NCBI GenBank assembly: GCA_024398075.1
Contig: JAKSJM010000005.1
Span: 1-64,000 of the forward strand
From: Bacteroidales bacterium
GTDB lineage: Bacteria > Bacteroidota > Bacteroidia > Bacteroidales > UBA932
Reading direction: 5' to 3'
DNA length: 64,000 nt
Part shown: one piece after another, positions 44,069 to 53,970 of the stretch
Layout of the letters: each line of letters opens with the position of its first letter
How positions within the stretch are numbered: position 1 is the stretch's first letter
Translations under genes and position numbers: made by a program
Notes under the pieces: model-generated
Databases searched by the model: none
What the model saw: only the letters and a program-made list of their open reading frames with translations
What the model was told of the DNA's origin: nothing

Positions 44069-44102
44069 AAAGGGGCTGGTCTTTTAGGAGACTAGCCCCT
44101 TT
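44069..44102 (+). terminator. Leader hairpin, candidate attenuator
   Basis: Arms 44069-44082 and 44089-44102 form a 14-bp stem with one G-U pair and a 6-nt loop. Only three T follow the GC-rich core before CGCTATAT, so it is not a textbook terminator. It lies between the leader peptide and glnN, 46 bp before its ATG. Confidence 0.6.
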
Positions 44103-44148
44103 CGCTATATATAGTTAGTAGTTTTTAATACTTTAAAATCAATTAGTT

Positions 44149-46338
44149 ATGGCAGCAAGTCTTAGATTTAAAGTCGTTGACGAAGCATTCAAGCACGCAC
44201 CGGTGAAGGTCGAGGTCCCTAGTGAGAGACCTAGCGAGTATTTCGGTAAGTACGTGTTCAACAAGCAGAAGATGTTCAAGTATCTTCCTGCAGGTGTTTA
44301 CGCAAAGATGTGCGATGTTATCGACAACGGTGCACCTCTTGACCGTAAGGTAGCGGACGCAGTCGCTGAGGGTATGAAGAAGTGGGCGATGGAGCTCGGT
44401 GTTACTCATTACACCCACTGGTTCCAGCCACTTACTGAGGGTACCGCAGAGAAGCATGATGGCTTCGTTGAGCACGACTGGAAGGGCGGAATGGTAGAAG
44501 AGTTTGAGGGAAAGCTCCTCGTTCAGCAGGAGCCAGACGCCAGCTCATTCCCTTCTGGTGGTATCCGTTCAACCTTCGAGGCCAGAGGTTATTCTGCATG
44601 GGATCCTACATCTCCAGTGTTCGTGATCGGAGATACTCTCATGATCCCTACAGTATTCATCTCTTATACAGGTGAGGCGCTCGACTACAAAGTTCCTCTC
44701 AAGAAGGCTCTGTACGCAGTGGACAAAGCTGCCACCGCTGTGTGTCAGTACTTCAACCCAGATGTAAAGAAGGTAGTCAGCAACCTTGGTTGGGAGCAGG
44801 AGTATTTCCTCGTGGATGAGGCTCTCTACTCAGCACGCCCAGACCTTGTGATGACTGGCCGTACCCTCATGGGACATGATTCAGCAAAGAACCAGCAGAT
44901 GGATGACCACTACTTCGGAAGCATTCCAGAGCGTGTAGAGGCATTCATGAAAGATATCGAGATCCAGGCTCTTGAGCTTGGCATCCCATGCAAGACCCGC
45001 CACAATGAGGTGGCTCCAAACCAGTTCGAGCTTGCTCCTATCTTCGAGGAGACAAACCTCGCAGTGGATCACAACATGCTCATGATGTCCATCATGAAGC
45101 GCGTAGCTCGCAAGCATGGCTTCCGCTGCCTTCTCCACGAGAAGCCTTTCAAGGGTGTCAATGGTTCAGGAAAGCACAACAACTGGTCGCTTTCTACCGA
45201 TACCGGTATACTTCTCCACGCTCCTGGCAAGACTCCAGAGGATAACCTCCGTTTCGTTACCTTCGTGGTAGAGACCCTCAAGGGTGTATATGACCATAAT
45301 GGTCTGCTCAAGGCCAGCATCATGAGCGCCACAAATGCACATCGTCTCGGCGCAAACGAGGCACCTCCTGCAATCATCTCTTCATTCCTTGGCCGCTCAG
45401 TAACTGAACTTCTCAAGCATGTGGAGAATGCTGACGAGGACGCTCTCTCAATGGCTGGAAAGCAGGCATTCAAGCTTGACCTTCCATCTATTCCAGAGCT
45501 TCTCATCGATAACACCGATAGAAACCGTACGTCTCCATTTGCATTCACCGGAAACCGCTTCGAGTTCCGCGCCGTAGGTTCAGAGGCAAACTGCGCAAGC
45601 GCTATGCTTACCCTGAACGCCGCTGTGGCTGAGGCACTCGTAAGCTTCAAGCAGAGAGTTGATGCTCTCATCGAGTCTGGCGAGGAGAAGACAGCTGCCA
45701 TCCTCAAGGTGGTTCGCGAGGATATCAAGTACATCAAGCCTATCATCTTCAATGGCAATGGTTACGGCGAGGAGTGGAAGGTAGAGGCTGCAGCAAGAGG
45801 TCTTGACTGTGAGACTTCAGCTCCAGTAATCTTCGATAACTACCTCAAGGAGTCAAGCGTGAAGATGTTTGAGTCTACTGGTGTGCTCACCAAGCCTGAA
45901 CTTGAGGCTCGTAACGAGATCAAGTGGGAGACCTACACAAAGAAGATCCAGATCGAGAGCCGTATCTTCGGTGACATGTGTCTGAATCATATCATTCCTG
46001 TAGTCACCAAGTATCAGAGCATGCTCATTGACAATGTATCAAAGGTACTCGGTATCTTCCCTAAGGAAAAGGCAGAGGCTATCTCGAAGGAGAACCTTAC
46101 CATCATCGAGAAGATCTCTAAGCATGAGTCATTCATCATTGAGAACGTTGAGAAGATGGTTGAGGCTCGCAAGGTGGCAAATCACCTCACCAGCGAAAGA
46201 GAGAAGGCTGTCGCATACCATGATACAGTGGCACCTCTCATCGAGGAGATCCGTTACCATGTCGACAAGCTTGAGTGCATCGTAGATGATGAGGCTTGGC
46301 CACTTCCTAAGTATCGTGAGCTTCTCTTCATAAGATAA
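44149..46338 (+). CDS. glnN: Glutamine synthetase type III
   Basis: The 729-residue protein is the large type III enzyme common in Bacteroidota. Typical segments are QQEPDASSFPSGGIRSTFEARGY near 125-147, NLGWEQEYFLVDEALY near 212, KTRHNEVAPNQFELAPIFEE near 284 and NGSGKHNNWSLSTDTG near 340, which hold the Glu and ATP/metal residues. It makes glutamine from glutamate and ammonia with ATP, the main route of ammonia assimilation here. It is preceded by the Gln/Asn-rich leader and followed 25 bp later by glutamate synthase, so both halves of the GS-GOGAT cycle are together. Confidence 0.97.
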   Translation: MAASLRFKVVDEAFKHAPVKVEVPSERPSEYFGKYVFNKQKMFKYLPAGVYAKMCDVIDNGAPLDRKVADAVAEGMKKWAMELGVTHYTHWFQPLTEGTAEKHDGFVEHDWKGGMVEEFEGKLLVQQEPDASSFPSGGIRSTFEARGYSAWDPTSPVFVIGDTLMIPTVFISYTGEALDYKVPLKKALYAVDKAATAVCQYFNPDVKKVVSNLGWEQEYFLVDEALYSARPDLVMTGRTLMGHDSAKNQQMDDHYFGSIPERVEAFMKDIEIQALELGIPCKTRHNEVAPNQFELAPIFEETNLAVDHNMLMMSIMKRVARKHGFRCLLHEKPFKGVNGSGKHNNWSLSTDTGILLHAPGKTPEDNLRFVTFVVETLKGVYDHNGLLKASIMSATNAHRLGANEAPPAIISSFLGRSVTELLKHVENADEDALSMAGKQAFKLDLPSIPELLIDNTDRNRTSPFAFTGNRFEFRAVGSEANCASAMLTLNAAVAEALVSFKQRVDALIESGEEKTAAILKVVREDIKYIKPIIFNGNGYGEEWKVEAAARGLDCETSAPVIFDNYLKESSVKMFESTGVLTKPELEARNEIKWETYTKKIQIESRIFGDMCLNHIIPVVTKYQSMLIDNVSKVLGIFPKEKAEAISKENLTIIEKISKHESFIIENVEKMVEARKVANHLTSEREKAVAYHDTVAPLIEEIRYHVDKLECIVDDEAWPLPKYRELLFIR

Positions 46339-46363
46339 AAACCTAATAATTCCCCCAAAATCT

Positions 46364-49300
46364 ATGGACATTAGTGATCAGCGTGGGCTGTACAGTCCAG
46401 CGTATGAACATGATGCCTGTGGAGTAGGAATGGTTGTGAATATTCATGGCGGCAAGAGCCATGAACTCGTAAGCAACGCTCTCAGGGTTCTTGAGAACAT
46501 GGAACATCGTGGAGCTGAGACAAGGGATAAGACCGGCGATGGCGCCGGCATCCTTGTCCAGATTCCACATGAGTTCATCCTGCTTCAGGGTATCCCTGTG
46601 CCTGAGAAAGGCCGATATGGAACTGGCATTGTCTTCCTTCCGAAGGATGAGAAGAGGCAGAATGCCATCCTTTCAATCATAATTGAGGAGATAGAGCGTG
46701 AGGGCTTGACCCTGATGCATCTGAGAAACGTCCCTACCTGCCCTGAAGTGCTGGGTGCAGCTGCTAGGGAAGTGGAACCAGATATCAAACAGATGTTTGT
46801 GACTGGTGTTTCCGAACAGAGAGCTCCAGAGATCGAGCGCATTCTCTACAGAATCAGAAAGAAGATTGAGAACCGTGTGGACGATGAGGATTTCTACATC
46901 TGCTCATTGTCCAGCAAGGACATCATATACAAGGGCATGCTCACTTCAGGGCAGCTCAGACGATATTTCGTCGATTTGTCGAATGACTACTTCACCAGTG
47001 GACTTGCACTGGTGCATTCGCGTTTCTCTACAAACACCTTCCCTAAGTGGAAGCTGGCGCAGCCATTCCGCCTTCTCTGCCACAACGGCGAGATAAACAC
47101 CGTGCGCGGAAATCGTGGCTGGATGAACGCACGCGAGAGCGTGCTCTCTAGCCCTGCGCTAGGTAATATCAAGGAGATCAGGCCTATCCTTCAGGAGGGC
47201 ATGAGCGACTCGGCTTCATTGGACAATGTATTCGAGTTCCTCGTGATGAGTGGCCTCAGCCTTCCTCAGGCCATGGCTATCCTTGTTCCAGAGTCATTCA
47301 ACGACAAGAATCCTATCAGCGAAGACCTCAAGGCCTTCTACGAGTACTACTCCATCCTTATGGAACCATGGGATGGACCTGCAGCGCTTCTTTTCTCAGA
47401 TGGACGCTATGCAGGAGGTATGCTTGATAGAAACGGTCTCAGACCTTCACGCTATACCATTACCAAGAATGGAATGATGGTAGTAGCCAGCGAGGTCGGT
47501 GTGATGGACTTTGAACCAGGTGATGTGGTCAGCAAGGGCCGCCTCCAGCCAGGTAAGATCCTTCTCATTGATACCCAGGAAGGCAAGATCTACTATGATG
47601 GCGAGATCAAGGAGAAACTCGCTTCAGAGCATCCATATAGGCAGTGGCTCTCGACAAACCGTATCCAGCTTGAGAAGCTCAAGAGTGGTCGTCATGTCGA
47701 GAACTCAGTGCCTAACTTTGAGCGCAAGCTTCTTAACTTCGGCTTCGGCCAGGAAGATATCGATAAGACAGTCGTTCCTATGTGCGTAAATGCTCAGGAA
47801 CCAGTCGCTTCCATGGGAAATGATACACCATTGGCAGTGATCAGCGACCGTCCTCAGATCTTCTTCAACTACTTCCGTCAGCAGTTCGCGCAGGTGACAA
47901 ACCCTGCCATTGACCCTATACGAGAGGAACTCGTTATGTCACTTGAGGAGTACATTGGTGCCGTAGGTACAAACATCCTCACCCCAGACGAGTCGAACTG
48001 CAAGATGGTGCGTCTGCCTCAGCCTGTGCTGACAAACACCCAGCTTGACATCCTCTGCAACATTCGTTACAAGGGCTTCAAGACCGAGAAACTCCCTATG
48101 CTTTTTGATATCAAGAAAGGGGAGTCCGGTATTCGCCAGGCCATTGATGATCTCTGCAAGAAAGCAGAGCAGAGCGTTGATGATGGTGTGAACTACATCA
48201 TCCTCAGCGACCGCGACATCGATGACACGCACGCAGCGATTCCGTCGCTTCTGGCTTGTAGCGCCGTGCACCACTACCTTATCAGTGTGCACAAGCGCGT
48301 TCAGACGGCGCTCATCGTGGAGTCAGGTGAGATACGCGAAGTCATGCATGCAGCGTTGCTGCTCGGCTACGGCGCCAGCGCCATCTGTCCTTACATGACC
48401 TTCGCTGTGCTCGATGACCTCGTGAAGAAGCACAAGATTCAGGAAGAGTACGGTACAGCCGAGAAGAACTACATCAAGGCTGTGGACAAGGGTCTCAAAA
48501 AGATCATGTCGAAGATGGGTATCTCAACCATCCGCTCATACCGTGGAGCGAAGATTTTCGAGAGCGTAGGTCTTAGCGAAGACCTCCTTAGACAGTACTT
48601 CGGTACAGAGATCTCAACTATCGGTGGTATCGGCCTTAGAGACATCGCACGCGATGCCATCAGACTGCACGATGAGGCGTTCAAGCCTAGTGAAATCAAC
48701 GAATTCCTTCCAAACAATGGCCAGTTCAGCTATCGTAAGGATGGAATCAAGCACGCATGGAATCCTGAGACTATCGCTAATCTCCAGATTGCTACTCGCT
48801 TAGGCTCATATACTAAGTTCCAGGATTGGGAGAAGATGGTCGACGACAAGCCTGAGCATATCTTCCTTCGTGACTACATGGGCTTCAAGAAGGCTGCTGT
48901 GCCTACACCTATTGACGAGGTGGAGCCAGTAGAGAGCATTGTGAAGCATTTCGTTACCGGCGCGATGTCGTTTGGCGCACTCTCCATCGAGGCGCACGAG
49001 GCACTCGCGATCGCGATGAATAAGCTCGGTACTCGTTCAAATACCGGTGAGGGCGGTGAGGACAATGCCAGATACCACTCTGATGTGGATGGCGTAAGCC
49101 TCTCATCGAAGACCAAGCAGATTGCGTCAGGTCGCTTCGGTGTTAATGCAGAGTATTTGGTCAATGCTGAAGAACTTCAGATCAAGGTGGCTCAGGGAGC
49201 GAAGCCTGGTGAGGGTGGACAGCTTCCTGGTTTCAAGGTGAACAAGATCATTGCGAAGACCAGAAACGCCATTCCTGGCATTTCTCTCATTTCGCCACCA

Positions 49301-50857
49301 CCTCATCATGATATCTACTCCATCGAGGACCTCGCACAGTTGATCTTCGACCTTAAGAATATCAATCCTACAGCGGCTGTGAGTGTTAAGCTCGTTGCTG
49401 AAAGCGGCGTGGGTACTGTGGCTGCTGGTGTAGCCAAGGCCAAGGCTGACCTCATCGTCATCTCTGGAGCAGAGGGCGGTACTGGCGCAAGCCCTGCAAG
49501 CTCGATGCGTTTCGCCGGCATCAGCCCTGAAATCGGTCTCTCCGAGACTCAGCAGACTCTCGTGCTCAATGGCCTCAGAAACCAGGTTCGACTGCAGACT
49601 GACGGCCAGCTGAAGACAGCCAAGGATGTGATAATCATGGCTATGCTTGGCGCCGATGAGTTCTCGTTTGGAACACTTCCACTCATCGTGCTCGGTTGCG
49701 TGATGATGCGAAAGTGTAGTTCAAATACTTGCCCTGTGGGTGTAGCTACCCAGGATGAGAAACTGCGTGAGCATTTCCGTGGCAAGGCTGACTATGTAGT
49801 GAACTACTTCACATTCCTTGCTCAGCATGTAAGAGAGTATCTTTCTGAGATCGGTGTGAAGAGCCTGAAGGAGATTATTGGTCGCACTGACCTTATCGAG
49901 GTCAATGCTGCTGACCCATCTACCAAGCAGGGCACCATCGACTTCGGCCGATTGCTTGCCAGACCTCATACCGACAAGGCTCTCTACTGGGACCGTGGTC
50001 AGTTCACCAAGGTTTCTGGAGTTAAGGATGAGCAAATCATTGAGGCTTGCCGCAATGCTATCGAAAGTGGTGAAGAGGTTAACCTCGACTATATCATCAA
50101 GAACACTGACCGTGCTGTCGGCACCATGCTTTCAGGTGAGGTAGCCAGAAAGTACGGCGAAGCAGGACTTCCAGATGGTACCATTAACCTTAAGTTCAAG
50201 GGCTCTGCTGGACAGAGTTTCGGCGCATTCGCTGTAAGTGGACTGAATCTCAAGCTTGAGGGTGAGTGTAACGACTACTTCGGAAAGGGTCTTTCTGGTG
50301 GACGTATCTCCATTTTACCTCCGGCTAGATATGGTTCTGATTTCGTTCCAGAGGATAATATAATCGCAGGAAATACAGGTCTTTACGGTGCTACTTCTGG
50401 TGAACTGTATGTGAACGGAAAGGTTGGAGAGCGCTTCGCTGTCCGCAACTCTGGCGCAGTCGCAGTCGTTGAAGGCGCAGGTGATCACTGCTGTGAGTAT
50501 ATGACTGGAGGACGTGTGGTTGTGCTCGGTGAGACAGGACGTAACTTTGCTGCCGGTATGTCAGGCGGTATAGCCTACGTACTGGACAGTAAGCATAATT
50601 TCGACTATTTCTGCAACATGGATATGGTAGAGATCAACCTCGTGGAGGATACTGCTTACAGAAAGGAACTCAAGGAGCTTATCAGAAAGCATTATCTTCA
50701 TACTGGCTCTCCATTGGCAGGACGTATCCTTGATGACTGGAACCACTATGTGGAGGATTTCATCCAGGTAGTTCCTATCGAGTACAAGAGAGTGCTTGAG
50801 GAGGAGAAGGTAGCCAAGCTCCAGCAGAAGATAGCAGATATGCAGCGTGATTATTAA
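46364..50857 (+). CDS. gltB: Glutamate synthase large subunit
   Basis: The 1497-residue protein has all GltB parts. The glutaminase domain starts after a short propeptide at Cys19 (HDACGVGMV). The synthase barrel binds FMN and a 3Fe-4S cluster with Cys residues in CVMMRKCSSNTCPVG. The C-terminal beta-helix contains FGAFAVSGLNLKLEG and GGRVVVLGETGRNFAAGMSGG. It transfers the glutamine amide nitrogen to 2-oxoglutarate, giving two glutamates, with electrons from GltD. Length is normal. It lies between glnN and gltD. Confidence 0.98.
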   Translation: MDISDQRGLYSPAYEHDACGVGMVVNIHGGKSHELVSNALRVLENMEHRGAETRDKTGDGAGILVQIPHEFILLQGIPVPEKGRYGTGIVFLPKDEKRQNAILSIIIEEIEREGLTLMHLRNVPTCPEVLGAAAREVEPDIKQMFVTGVSEQRAPEIERILYRIRKKIENRVDDEDFYICSLSSKDIIYKGMLTSGQLRRYFVDLSNDYFTSGLALVHSRFSTNTFPKWKLAQPFRLLCHNGEINTVRGNRGWMNARESVLSSPALGNIKEIRPILQEGMSDSASLDNVFEFLVMSGLSLPQAMAILVPESFNDKNPISEDLKAFYEYYSILMEPWDGPAALLFSDGRYAGGMLDRNGLRPSRYTITKNGMMVVASEVGVMDFEPGDVVSKGRLQPGKILLIDTQEGKIYYDGEIKEKLASEHPYRQWLSTNRIQLEKLKSGRHVENSVPNFERKLLNFGFGQEDIDKTVVPMCVNAQEPVASMGNDTPLAVISDRPQIFFNYFRQQFAQVTNPAIDPIREELVMSLEEYIGAVGTNILTPDESNCKMVRLPQPVLTNTQLDILCNIRYKGFKTEKLPMLFDIKKGESGIRQAIDDLCKKAEQSVDDGVNYIILSDRDIDDTHAAIPSLLACSAVHHYLISVHKRVQTALIVESGEIREVMHAALLLGYGASAICPYMTFAVLDDLVKKHKIQEEYGTAEKNYIKAVDKGLKKIMSKMGISTIRSYRGAKIFESVGLSEDLLRQYFGTEISTIGGIGLRDIARDAIRLHDEAFKPSEINEFLPNNGQFSYRKDGIKHAWNPETIANLQIATRLGSYTKFQDWEKMVDDKPEHIFLRDYMGFKKAAVPTPIDEVEPVESIVKHFVTGAMSFGALSIEAHEALAIAMNKLGTRSNTGEGGEDNARYHSDVDGVSLSSKTKQIASGRFGVNAEYLVNAEELQIKVAQGAKPGEGGQLPGFKVNKIIAKTRNAIPGISLISPPPHHDIYSIEDLAQLIFDLKNINPTAAVSVKLVAESGVGTVAAGVAKAKADLIVISGAEGGTGASPASSMRFAGISPEIGLSETQQTLVLNGLRNQVRLQTDGQLKTAKDVIIMAMLGADEFSFGTLPLIVLGCVMMRKCSSNTCPVGVATQDEKLREHFRGKADYVVNYFTFLAQHVREYLSEIGVKSLKEIIGRTDLIEVNAADPSTKQGTIDFGRLLARPHTDKALYWDRGQFTKVSGVKDEQIIEACRNAIESGEEVNLDYIIKNTDRAVGTMLSGEVARKYGEAGLPDGTINLKFKGSAGQSFGAFAVSGLNLKLEGECNDYFGKGLSGGRISILPPARYGSDFVPEDNIIAGNTGLYGATSGELYVNGKVGERFAVRNSGAVAVVEGAGDHCCEYMTGGRVVVLGETGRNFAAGMSGGIAYVLDSKHNFDYFCNMDMVEINLVEDTAYRKELKELIRKHYLHTGSPLAGRILDDWNHYVEDFIQVVPIEYKRVLEEEKVAKLQQKIADMQRDY

Positions 50858-50878
50858 CCTTATAGAAATCAGAGAGAT

Positions 50879-52255
50879 ATGGGAAATCCAAAAGCATTTT
50901 TGACGGTGCCTCGCAAGGAGGCGGGCTATCGTCCTGTGCACGACCGCATCCATGATTTCGGTGAGGTTGAGCAGACGCTGAACACCAAGGACAGGCAGGA
51001 GCAGGCAAGTCGCTGCATGGAGTGTGGCGTGCCTTTCTGCCACTGGGCTTGTCCTCTCGGAAATAAAAATCCAGAATGGAACGATGCTCTCTACCGCGGT
51101 GAGTGGGAGACTGCATACAAGATACTTAAGAAAACCAATGACTTCCCTGAGTTCACTGGACGTATTTGTCCGGCACTCTGCGAGAAGTCGTGCGTGCTGA
51201 ACCTCAGCATGGGTGAGCCTGTGACTAACCGCGAGAATGAGGCGGCTATCGCAGAGCGCGCCTATCTGGAGGGATACGTTACCATTGAGAACCCCGAGAG
51301 AAACGGCCTCAAGGTAGCCGTGATCGGCGCTGGCCCTGCAGGCCTTGCGGCTGCGAACCAGCTGAACTACAAGGGCTTCGAGGTGACTGTCTTTGATAAG
51401 AATGAGGCGGCCGGTGGCCTTCTCCGATATGGTATTCCTAACTTCAAGCTGAACAAGAAGATCATCGACAGACGAATCGATGTCATGGAGCAGGAGGGAG
51501 TTCATTTCGTATACCAGACTCCTTGTGATGCCGAGAAACTCGCGAAGATGGACTTCAGCGGCGATATGGCACCATTTGCTGGTTTCGATGCTTATGTACT
51601 CAGTACAGGTACACCTGTAGCGAGGGATCTTAACATTCCTGGTCGTGAACTTAAGGGCGTTCATCTCGCTCTTGAACTTCTAAGCCAGCAGAATAGAGTA
51701 CTTGCTGGTATGGAGTTCGATGCCGATGAGCGTGTGACAGCGCATGACAAGAATGTTCTCGTCATCGGAGGTGGCGATACCGGTTCTGACTGTATCGGTA
51801 CCTCACATCGTCAGGGCGCCAAGAGTGTGACTCAGATAGAGATTATGCCGAAGCCACCAGTTGGCCAGAATCCAGCTACTCCTTGGCCTAACTGGCCAGT
51901 GGTTCTTAAGACTACCAGCAGCCATGAGGAGGGCTGTACACGTCGCTGGAATATCAATACCCTTGAGTTCCTCGGCGAAAATGGCAAGCTTACTGGCGTG
52001 AAGGTACAGCCTATCGACTGGAAACCAAATCCAGAGGGTGGCCGTCCTATCATGGTGGAAGCAGGTCCTGTCGAGGTCATCAAGGCCGAGATCGTGTTCC
52101 TTGCCATGGGATTCATCAAGCCTCAGCAGCCTGAGTTCCCATCCAATGTTTTCGTGGCCGGTGATGCGGCTTCCGGAGCAAGCCTTGTAGTCAGGGCTAT
52201 TGCAAGTGGAAGAAAGACCGCAGAGGCTATTGACAAGTATTTTAAAGCAAAGTAG
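50879..52255 (+). CDS. gltD: Glutamate synthase small subunit
   Basis: The 458-residue protein starts with two Cys clusters for 4Fe-4S centres (RCMECGVPFCHWACPLGN, and CPALCEKSC). The FAD motif VAVIGAGPAGLAAANQLN is near residue 145, and the NADPH site VLVIGGGDTGSDCIGT near 298. It passes electrons from NADPH to GltB. It starts 21 bp after gltB and is followed after 5 bp by asnB. Confidence 0.98.
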   Translation: MGNPKAFLTVPRKEAGYRPVHDRIHDFGEVEQTLNTKDRQEQASRCMECGVPFCHWACPLGNKNPEWNDALYRGEWETAYKILKKTNDFPEFTGRICPALCEKSCVLNLSMGEPVTNRENEAAIAERAYLEGYVTIENPERNGLKVAVIGAGPAGLAAANQLNYKGFEVTVFDKNEAAGGLLRYGIPNFKLNKKIIDRRIDVMEQEGVHFVYQTPCDAEKLAKMDFSGDMAPFAGFDAYVLSTGTPVARDLNIPGRELKGVHLALELLSQQNRVLAGMEFDADERVTAHDKNVLVIGGGDTGSDCIGTSHRQGAKSVTQIEIMPKPPVGQNPATPWPNWPVVLKTTSSHEEGCTRRWNINTLEFLGENGKLTGVKVQPIDWKPNPEGGRPIMVEAGPVEVIKAEIVFLAMGFIKPQQPEFPSNVFVAGDAASGASLVVRAIASGRKTAEAIDKYFKAK

Positions 52256-52260
52256 GTTTT

Positions 52261-53964
52261 ATGTGTGGAATAGCAGCAATATTCAATATACAGGAGCAGA
52301 CTCCTGAACTCAGAACCAAGTGTCTGAAGATGTCGCAGAAACTACGTCATCGTGGACCAGACTGGAGCGGCATCTATACTGGACGTACCGCCATTCTGGC
52401 TCATGAGCGTCTGTCCATCGTTGACCCTCTTTCTGGCGGTCAGCCTTTGATTTCACCTGATGGAAAGCATATTCTTTGTGTCAATGGAGAAATCTATAAT
52501 CACAAGGAGATACGCCGTCGCTCGGACTATGAGTTCAAGACCGGTTCTGACTGTGAGAGCATCCTTTCTCTTTATCAGGATATAGCAGATGACCTCGTGG
52601 AAGCATCTGAGGATGAAAGCGATAAGCTTATAACTGAACTCTTTGAGCAGCTAAGCGGTATCTTCGCCTTTGGTCTCTACGATGAGGAACAGAATACTTT
52701 CCTCATCGGCCGTGACCCTATCGGTGTCATTCCTCTCTATATCGGTCATGATGCTGAGGGACGCATCTACATTGCCAGTGAGCTCAAGGGACTTGAGGGC
52801 TTCTGTGATGAATATGAGCCATTCCTCCCAGGCCATTACTACTATAGCAAGACTCCAGGCCTCAAGAGATGGTATCATCGTGCTTGGAAGGATTATGATG
52901 CAGTGAAGGATCACGAGGCAAGTTCTCGTGACATCAAGGTAGCATTGGAAGACGCAGTCAAGCGCCAGCTGATGAGCGACGTGCCTTACGGCGTGTTGCT
53001 CTCAGGTGGCCTCGACAGCTCTGTTACCAGTGCGATTGCCATGAAATTCTCGAAGAAACGCATCGAGGAGAATATGCAGCGCGATGCTTGGTGGCCACAG
53101 CTTCATTCTTTCGCTGTCGGCCTTAAGGGCGCACCTGACCTCGCAAAGGCTCGTGAGGTGGCCGATTTCATTGGTACTGTACACCATGAGGTGAACTACA
53201 CCATCCAGGAAGGTCTTGATGCGATTCGCGATGTGATTTATTTCATTGAGACATACGATGTTACCACTGTGCGCGCATCTACACCAATGTACTTGCTTGC
53301 GAGGGTCATCAAGTCTATGGGTATCAAGATGGTGCTTTCAGGCGAAGGCGCCGACGAAGTTTTCGGTGGCTACCTATATTTCCACAAGGCGCCGTCTGCA
53401 GAGGAGTTCCACAAGGAGACTGTGCGCAAGCTTGGCAAACTCTATCTTTATGACTGCCTTCGTGCAAACAAGAGCCTCTCGGCTTGGGGAGTAGAGGGCC
53501 GCGTACCTTTCCTTGATAAGGAGTTCCTGGATGTGGCAATGAATCTGAATCCTGAAGCCAAGATGTGCCCAGGCCCAGTGATGGAGAAAAAGATCGTGCG
53601 TGAGGCGTTCCAGGACATGCTTCCAGCTAGCGTCGCTTGGCGTCAGAAGGAGCAGTTCAGTGATGGCGTAGGCTACAGCTGGATCGACACCCTGAAGAAA
53701 ATCACCTCTGAAGCAGTCTCAGACGAGCAGATGGCTCATGCTGCAGAGCGCTTCCCTATAAATACTCCGCTGAACAAGGAGGAGTATTACTATCGCTCTA
53801 TCTTCGAGGAGCACTTCCCAAGCGATAGCGCGGCGAAGAGCGTTCCCCACGAGGCAAGTGTCGCATGTTCGACAGCCATTGCCCTTGAGTGGGATGCTGC
53901 ATGGAAGAACATGAATGACCCATCAGGTCGTGCTGTAGCAGGAGTTCATGAAAAAGCATACTAA
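52261..53964 (+). CDS. asnB: Asparagine synthase, glutamine-hydrolysing
   Basis: The 567-residue protein begins MCGIAAIF, so Cys2 becomes the N-terminal nucleophile. The glutaminase domain has LRHRGPDWSG, LIGRDPIGVIPLY and ASELKGL. The synthetase domain has the ATP-pyrophosphatase loop VLLSGGLDSSVTSAIA near residue 245 and FGGEGADEVFGGYLYFHKAP-type features (here LSGEGADEVFGGY). It makes asparagine from aspartate, glutamine and ATP. It follows gltD and precedes purF within 6 bp, in one likely operon. Confidence 0.97.
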   Translation: MCGIAAIFNIQEQTPELRTKCLKMSQKLRHRGPDWSGIYTGRTAILAHERLSIVDPLSGGQPLISPDGKHILCVNGEIYNHKEIRRRSDYEFKTGSDCESILSLYQDIADDLVEASEDESDKLITELFEQLSGIFAFGLYDEEQNTFLIGRDPIGVIPLYIGHDAEGRIYIASELKGLEGFCDEYEPFLPGHYYYSKTPGLKRWYHRAWKDYDAVKDHEASSRDIKVALEDAVKRQLMSDVPYGVLLSGGLDSSVTSAIAMKFSKKRIEENMQRDAWWPQLHSFAVGLKGAPDLAKAREVADFIGTVHHEVNYTIQEGLDAIRDVIYFIETYDVTTVRASTPMYLLARVIKSMGIKMVLSGEGADEVFGGYLYFHKAPSAEEFHKETVRKLGKLYLYDCLRANKSLSAWGVEGRVPFLDKEFLDVAMNLNPEAKMCPGPVMEKKIVREAFQDMLPASVAWRQKEQFSDGVGYSWIDTLKKITSEAVSDEQMAHAAERFPINTPLNKEEYYYRSIFEEHFPSDSAAKSVPHEASVACSTAIALEWDAAWKNMNDPSGRAVAGVHEKAY

Positions 53965-53970
53965 TCGTAT

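Noticed and set aside
44100-44148. Separate promoter directly before glnN
   Set aside because: TAGTTTTT at 44119-44126 is one base from the -7 consensus, but there is no TTTG at the right distance upstream.
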